The notes beneath the pieces were generated by a model, which was not told where the DNA came from, made no database searches, and worked only from the letters and a program-made list of their open reading frames with translations. The translations under genes were made by a program, and so were the position numbers. This document shows, one piece after another, positions 60,801-64,000 of a stretch of DNA of 64,000 nt (position 1 is its first letter; each line of letters starts with the position of its first letter). Source of the DNA: Owenia fusiformis (Eukaryota > Annelida > Polychaeta > Sabellida > Oweniidae); the NCBI GenBank assembly GCA_903813345.2, contig CAIIXF020000012.1, positions 4,999,318 to 5,063,317 of the forward strand, given 5' to 3'.

Positions 60801-62265
60801 TGGCTGCCATTTGATGTAAGAAATATCAGAAAAAATTTGCTTCACTTTTAGTTTTCACAATGAGCACAGTTTTCCGGTTTAGGTTTTTTGACTGATTCTG
60901 ACTCTTCATTACCAGGGTCATGTATAGGGATTATAAAATTGAAACCAAAATGTTGTGCTCAGCATGAGTTTGACTGAAATATGTGTAACTTCACCAACAC
61001 AATTAAAGTCTCAAACCTGGATGCTCAGTAACTTTGAGTTACTATAATCCCTTGATTACCCAGATAAACACCAATTCACTTATCCAGAAATACCATTCAA
61101 TGTCTATACAAAGAAAGTAAGCGATGTTTTGGAGGATATGCTTCAAACTTTTTGTATAAATAAATCTTTTAATACTTGCCATTGATTTTTTTCAATTCTG
61201 ACAAAGTGATATACACTGTCTTTGATGCCAATATTCTTCATCAATTGTGATACAAATTGATATTTTTTTAATCTCAGAAGAAGGATAAGATATTGAAGTT
61301 TAATCATATGTGTGATTGAGTTGGTTTTTCAGACATTACAATTTTCAATATTTTCTAAGTCGATACCCAGACTCATTCCCAGACTCATCCTTTCTTTGAA
61401 AGTGTGTCCTCCGAGGAGTCACTGGAAATATGACGCTTCTCCACCATGGTGCTGCATCAATGGGACCTGGCATCAACCGTTTCAAAACAACCTTTACAAA
61501 TGTGAGAAGATCTCAGATGGTTTGGAAATAATCAAGTCATGTCCACGTGGTGAAAAGTTCAAGATATTTGCTTGGGATCGTTGCAATTGTTGTACGTGCT
61601 TATTTGTTGTCATCAAACATCAGTATCAAGTTCGTATCAAGACTGTTGCCAAAATGTCGGATACTGTTTAAACTGATGATGTTAAATCATTTTTGAAAAC
61701 AGTGGGGTAATTTTAATAATAGAATGCTTCATCATTAATAAAGCCGAAGCAGATCATCCTATAGTTAGTTCAGGATATTGGCATTATTCCTTGGCCAATA
61801 TAATATACGGCCTACGGCCCTCGGGCAGATATATTATTTATGAAGCTGTAGTGTTCTGGGTACTTGCGCTCTTTGATAGGCAAAAGTTTCTCGGGATAAT
61901 CCCAATATCCTGAACCTCATATAGGATAATCTCTATATCTTCACGTGATAGTCGATATACATCCTTGCAATCATGGGATAATGATGTTATTCTTCGGACT
62001 GATAAAATAATTGTTAACCTCTCTATTCGTTTAACACGTACTGTTGACCTTGATATCTGGTCTTGGTCAAACAATTTGGAATAAACAATTGAACCGCCAG
62101 GTGACCTCAGGAGAGGTTTAAACTTGTATTTGTTGTTGAAATATATATATGTATTAAACCAATTTGCATTTAGATGACGAGGATTGCGATGATGTGTTAT
62201 GTCCATTCTGTAATGGTCGCCCAGGGACCAAATGCTGTCCTTGCCCTTATGATCAATACCGATAA
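48023..62265 (+). CDS. Gene C: secreted VWD-C8-TIL / TSP1 matrix protein, complete
   Basis: Seventeen exons: 48023-48071, 48781-48875, 49166-49280, 49592-49780, 50022-50269, 50676-50873, 51227-51366, 51596-51721, 52869-53017, 53524-53688, 54377-54583, 57888-58097, 58740-58916, 59141-59314, 59606-59872, 61403-61591, 62174-62265. All phases agree; 2790 coding bases, 929 residues. Order: signal peptide, basic Cys region (17-86), TSP1 (87-149), VWD (150-345), C8 (345-436), TIL (437-491), unfamiliar Cys module (492-560), TSP1 x4 (561-836), second unfamiliar module (837-899), short Cys cap (900-929). VWD-C8-TIL is the mucin/von Willebrand factor assembly cassette. A secreted, disulphide-rich matrix or adhesive protein is inferred. 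Long introns hold mobile elements. Proximity to the tyrosinase genes and the shared TSP1 and cap modules suggest joint deployment. Confidence 0.88.
49166..49280 (+). CDS. Gene C exon 3: short Cys-rich segment
   Basis: Acceptor TATATGTAG, donor GTACCT, phase 0 in and 1 out. It encodes CFTIGDGCWNDCMSSFEP and CMKRCLRPPGGP, with five Cys. It probably folds together with the CxxxC pairs of exon 2. The family was not recognised. Confidence 0.75.
49592..49780 (+). CDS. Gene C exon 4: TSP1-like module
   Basis: This 189-bp exon is phase 1-1. It encodes CEWKPWGPLG, a CxxC pair, CLRTREQ, and ends CDNKEC. It is a TSP1 variant with a reduced Trp ladder. Confidence 0.78.
50022..51366 (+). CDS. Gene C exons 5-7: von Willebrand factor D domain
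   Basis: Exons 50022-50269, 50676-50873 and 51227-51366. Diagnostic pieces in order are HCHGTGDVHYRSLDKFKYNF then QGVCKYT, INGNTITTFPY, GPLGLRVV and VDGLCKNYDGDDENDC, the calcium-binding segment. The GDPH autocleavage motif of some mucin D domains reads GDVH here, and the CGLC disulphide motif of multimerising D domains is absent. Self-cleavage is therefore not expected, nor is CxxC-mediated multimerisation. Confidence 0.92.
51596..53017 (+). CDS. Gene C exons 8-9: C8 domain
   Basis: Exons 51596-51721 and 52869-53017, phases 2-2 and 2-1. Cys-rich sequence with YCNGLMNPNGPFANCIQP, IRDCIMDFCVDP and CAIAEAFATSCMDSG, matching the C8 module that always follows VWD. The intervening intron is 1.15 kb. 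Confidence 0.88.
53524..53688 (+). CDS. Gene C exon 10: TIL domain
   Basis: It encodes CGENEHYLPNGPGCEQHC, CEAPPTEGCFC and GYVRCKQKCI, the trypsin-inhibitor-like fold that completes the VWD-C8-TIL cassette. Acceptor TCTCAAAG, donor GTAAAT, phase 1-1. Confidence 0.88.
54377..54583 (+). CDS. Gene C exon 11: unfamiliar Cys module, copy 1
   Basis: This 207-bp exon is phase 1-1. It contains CPETSDSRYGGDPPRACC, VNSIWYWP, then CPEGETFKVYGYKSCGC. Copy 2 at 61403-61591 shares C-P...Y-x4-PP-x(1,2)-CC-[VI]-N-x2-W, then C-P-x-G-E-x-F-K-[VI]-[YF]-x4-C-x-C. I do not recognise this as a named domain. Each copy is a single symmetrical exon. Confidence 0.8.
54665..55680. mobile_element. Foldback element with palindromic satellite core
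   Basis: The outer arms are inverted copies: ATATACCAATGTCTTCAT near 54706 against ATGAAGACATTGGTATAT near 55620, and TTTGGCCAAAAA near 54831 against ACTGGCCAAACA near 55505. Between them lies an array of the 18-bp palindrome GACCTTAGGCCTAAGGTC. It lies in a gene C intron. Confidence 0.82.
54951..55278. repeat. Array of GACCTTAGGCCTAAGGTC palindromes
   Basis: Full or near-full palindromes occur near 54951, 54994, 55041, 55090, 55173 and 55261, with two shortened versions (GACCTAAGGT about 55137; GACCTAACGTC about 55220). The spacers repeat AAACCATTCAT and CACGTATATCGACGA. Each unit can form a 9-bp-arm cruciform. Confidence 0.92.
55705..57470 (-). mobile_element. Decayed L1/Tx1-like LINE with the RT core deleted
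   Basis: The minus strand reads a 207-codon frame (56838-57461) with RARWCEYGERSSKYFLNLEK, the conserved linker between endonuclease and reverse transcriptase. A shifted frame (56600-57007) follows, with post-RT sequence (YYKTWHQAGI). The last frame (55978-56457) carries the zinc-knuckle CPWC...MEHMLVKC. The reverse transcriptase core (about 400 residues) is missing between HDKRD...IDKENC and the post-RT part. The 3' end abuts an A-rich tail on the minus strand (55708-55740). 5'-truncated and dead, in a gene C intron. Confidence 0.8.
57888..58097 (+). CDS. Gene C exon 12: TSP1 module 2
   Basis: It encodes CQWRRWSEWSNWEC, then CPPSPKCGSG, CRRSRTRQ and CSYTISPC. Trp ladder W-x2-W-x2-W-x2-W. 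The donor GTAATT splits the last Cys codon, phase 1-1. Confidence 0.85.
58740..58916 (+). CDS. Gene C exon 13: TSP1 module 3
   Basis: 177-bp exon, phase 1-1. It encodes CTWTPWSPPRYGQCSKNCGG, then TSPTCDG-like NSPTCDG and RRSVQCNTPLC. It is closely related to the next exon (59141-59314), which indicates a local exon duplication. Confidence 0.87.
59141..59314 (+). CDS. Gene C exon 14: TSP1 module 4
   Basis: 174-bp exon, phase 1-1. It encodes CAWASWGPPQYGQCSKTCGG, GNTGNSQTCDG and RRSVSCNNC. Sister of exon 13. Confidence 0.87.
59606..59872 (+). CDS. Gene C exon 15: TSP1 module 5 with acidic DPDNG repeats
   Basis: 267-bp exon, phase 1-1. A TSP1 start (CIPWGPWTDWNCTEC) is interrupted by three tandem 6-residue repeats of the form DPDNG[HYN] (three 18-bp units, about 59693-59746). 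CKRTREC and a Pro-rich Cys end (CTFPPLPC) follow. The acidic repeats look like a calcium- or mineral-binding insertion; that function is inferred. Confidence 0.84.
61403..61591 (+). CDS. Gene C exon 16: unfamiliar Cys module, copy 2
   Basis: 189-bp exon, phase 1-1. It contains CPPRSHWKYDASPPWCC, INGTWHQP, then CPRGEKFKIFAWDRCNC. Paralogue of exon 11 (see consensus there). The donor is GTACGT. Confidence 0.8.
61755..61940. repeat. Copy of the CCCTCGGGCAGATATA hairpin family
   Basis: It carries the same words as 42149-42291 and 44178-44260 (CAGGATATTGG, GGCCAATATAATATA, CCCTCGGGCAGATATATTAT, GGGATAATCCCAATATCCTG, TATAGGATAATCTC). An interruption of about 60 bp lies in the right half. It is in the last intron of gene C. 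Confidence 0.8.
62174..62265 (+). CDS. Gene C exon 17: C-terminal Cys cap
   Basis: Acceptor TTTGCATTTAG. It encodes DCDDVLCPFC, GRPGTKCCPCP and stops with TAA at 62263-62265. The CPxC...G-x-CC-x-C pattern is that of the gene B cap at 39081-39204. Confidence 0.82.
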
Positions 62266-62436
62266 ATGTAAGTCTCGTTTTAGTTCATTCGGTGCGTATC
62301 GGAGATTACCAAATGCAAAATAGTTGAAAATTGCGTAAGGATAGTGAAAAGACTGTATAAAAAACAGATAGAAATTACTATGAAGGACAATGAGAAAACC
62401 ATGTGTAGTCCATGTTATGAATTCTCTAGGACGTCT

Positions 62437-62442
62437 AATAAA
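62437..62442 (+). terminator. Possible poly(A) signal of gene C
   Basis: AATAAA about 170 bases after the stop codon. Confidence 0.45.
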
Positions 62443-62449
62443 GGAGCTG

Positions 62450-64000
62450 GTAGCAGAGTATCTGGAGTATAGCGCATCGATATTTGACCTAACATTAACA
62501 TACCTATATATGTTTCTTAATAATCTTTATTATAACCGTTTAATATACTTCCGGCTTTTAGGCTGAATCATGCCTGGTATTAACAGAGGTAAAAAAAAAT
62601 TATCAAAAAAATATATATGATCTAGGTTTCTAAGCTATAAGTTTGAGGTTTTTTTCTTATCAATACCAAACAATTATGTAATCAGCGTATCGACGTTTTG
62701 TATTGTTTCTCAGGTATAGATACTAGTAATATAAAAGCTACAAATGAATCACTTTTATATTAGAATGACAGATGCTTAAATTATGCTAGTTTTTCAAAAA
62801 TGGGTCTCAATACGTTTTGAGAAATGGACTTTTATTCAGCGGTGAACATTATCAATAAAGGGGGGCCTATTTCTCTTCCTTGACTAATTGGGACTACAGC
62901 TAAAATTCTATTTCTCTTAATTGGATATTGCTCAGTTGCTTACAAACCAACTATCAAGACTTGGTCGAATTCATAAATGATTGAGAAAAATCGTTATCAT
63001 TATCTTCCTAAAATTTGATTGTATCGGTAAGGTCGAAAAAAAAAGTTATACAATACAATACAGTAACGTCGAGGAAGAAGTGTAAGGCGTTCGATTGCAT
63101 ATGACTCTTATTGATTATTAGACATGGCCTTGGATATATGAACATTCCAATACCTCTGTAACATTAAATTACCTATTTGTTATTGTATTATGTTTATAAA
63201 ACATGAACAATAATTTGTTGTTTGACCCCTTGCGATTATATGGAAAAATTCTGTTAATAAAATGTTTAAAATGGTCACCCACATTTCATACAAAAAACGA
63301 CGATTTTTACAAATAGGGGAAATGGTCCTAATTATCGCACGATTGTCCTAAATAGCTAAAATATGCACCCACCATATTTTAAACCAGTGTTAGGAAAAAA
63401 GTTCAACACCATTACTTCCAATCTCCATGATTTATTCATACATTTAGTAATATCTCTTCATTTTTTAAGAATTGTTTACTTCCGCTATTGCCATTAAGGC
63501 TATTGCGCTAGAAGTGAAATTCGTTTGACAAAGTTTGACCCCCTCCAAATAAAGACAAAAAGTAAGTGTATAATATATATTTTGTTGATATTTTTCACTA
63601 AAACTGATAGGAAAATGATTATAGCATATGTATGTATCTGTTATAAACAGAGAAATGTATACAGTATCGTGAAATGACATCTGAAACACAACTGTGCGAT
63701 AAGTAGGACCACCCCACATGCCAGTCTAAGGGGTCTTAAAGTGTTAGCTTTCCAAGATTGAGAAATGTCAAACACTACTTAAAGGACAAGTGTCTTTGAC
63801 ACCCCATATTAGCCCCCAAGATATTTAGGAAAAATTGTACAGGATATCAAAGAAGAGACTTTGTTTGATAACCAGATCCCAAAATTAGGTCATTCTGACC
63901 TTTATATTTCAAAATATAGGTCATTCTATTAACCTGTATAAAATGGAAAATCACTTTTTTCATTATTGTTACTGTTTCTATTTATTATCAAAATAATCAT
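62450..64000. other. Downstream intergenic region
   Basis: AT-rich, with a short ACAAT run (about 63050-63060). No exon or RNA gene was recognised. Confidence 0.5.

Overview
The window is eukaryotic nuclear DNA. It has introns with GT-AG borders, secreted multidomain proteins built from symmetrical phase-1 exons, LINE remnants, foldback elements and satellite arrays. Domain content (a type-3 copper tyrosinase with von Willebrand C, thrombospondin-1 and von Willebrand D modules) and the repeat landscape suggest a marine lophotrochozoan, most likely a bivalve mollusc. A mytilid or a shell- or byssus-forming relative is possible but cannot be proven from the sequence. Two runs of exactly 500 N (6501-7000, 29001-29500) are scaffold gaps of probably unknown size.

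Three genes, all on the + strand, carry the coding content. Gene A (1-6156, 5' part outside the window) and gene B (31697-about 39985, complete) are recent tandem copies of a secreted tyrosinase. The enzyme runs through a Tyr/Arg/Lys-rich tail with furin-like sites into VWC half-modules, TSP1 repeats and, in B, a C-terminal Cys-rich cap. I assembled B by hand as 13 exons whose phases all agree, giving 911 residues, or 856 if its damaged first TSP1 exon is skipped. Gene C (48023-62265) is complete: 17 exons with matching phases, 929 residues, and the order signal peptide, basic Cys region, TSP1, VWD-C8-TIL, unfamiliar Cys module, four TSP1, second copy of the unfamiliar module, and a short cap like that of gene B. 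The genes look like a cluster for an extracellular, oxidatively cross-linked matrix (shell, periostracum, byssus or cuticle); that role is inference.

Copies A and B act as natural empty-site controls for each other. A carries a CR1-like LINE (1337-2773), a MITE with ACACCCCAGTCACA ends (3923-4411), a 265-bp insertion with a 9-bp target duplication (5436-5700) and two extra VWC exons. Together these explain nearly all of the 2.6-kb length difference.

The 22 kb between A and B (7001-29000) is almost entirely nested mobile DNA. There is a repeated unit (7718-9437 and 15405-16195 starts), an 847-bp MITE, a 4.4-kb foldback element (9459-13882), pentanucleotide (ATTGY/ACTGC) arrays at 14050-14815 and 26775-28375, and a 10.4-kb element (16346-26751) with CCCAGC ends. 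The arms of that element are higher-order satellite arrays: a 190-bp monomer on the left and a 119-bp monomer on the right, both alternating in two variants. A transposase-like fragment follows the second gap (29501-29760), and an inverted-repeat element sits just upstream of gene B.

Between B and C (39.5-48.0 kb) there is a candidate CCAAT/TATA promoter (40695-40737), hairpin elements and a 2.65-kb foldback element (43071-45724) whose empty site is preserved at about 47.6 kb. One intron of gene C holds another foldback element with a palindromic satellite core (about 54665-55680) and a decayed L1/Tx1-like LINE (55705-57470, minus strand). No tRNA, rRNA or CRISPR array was recognised.
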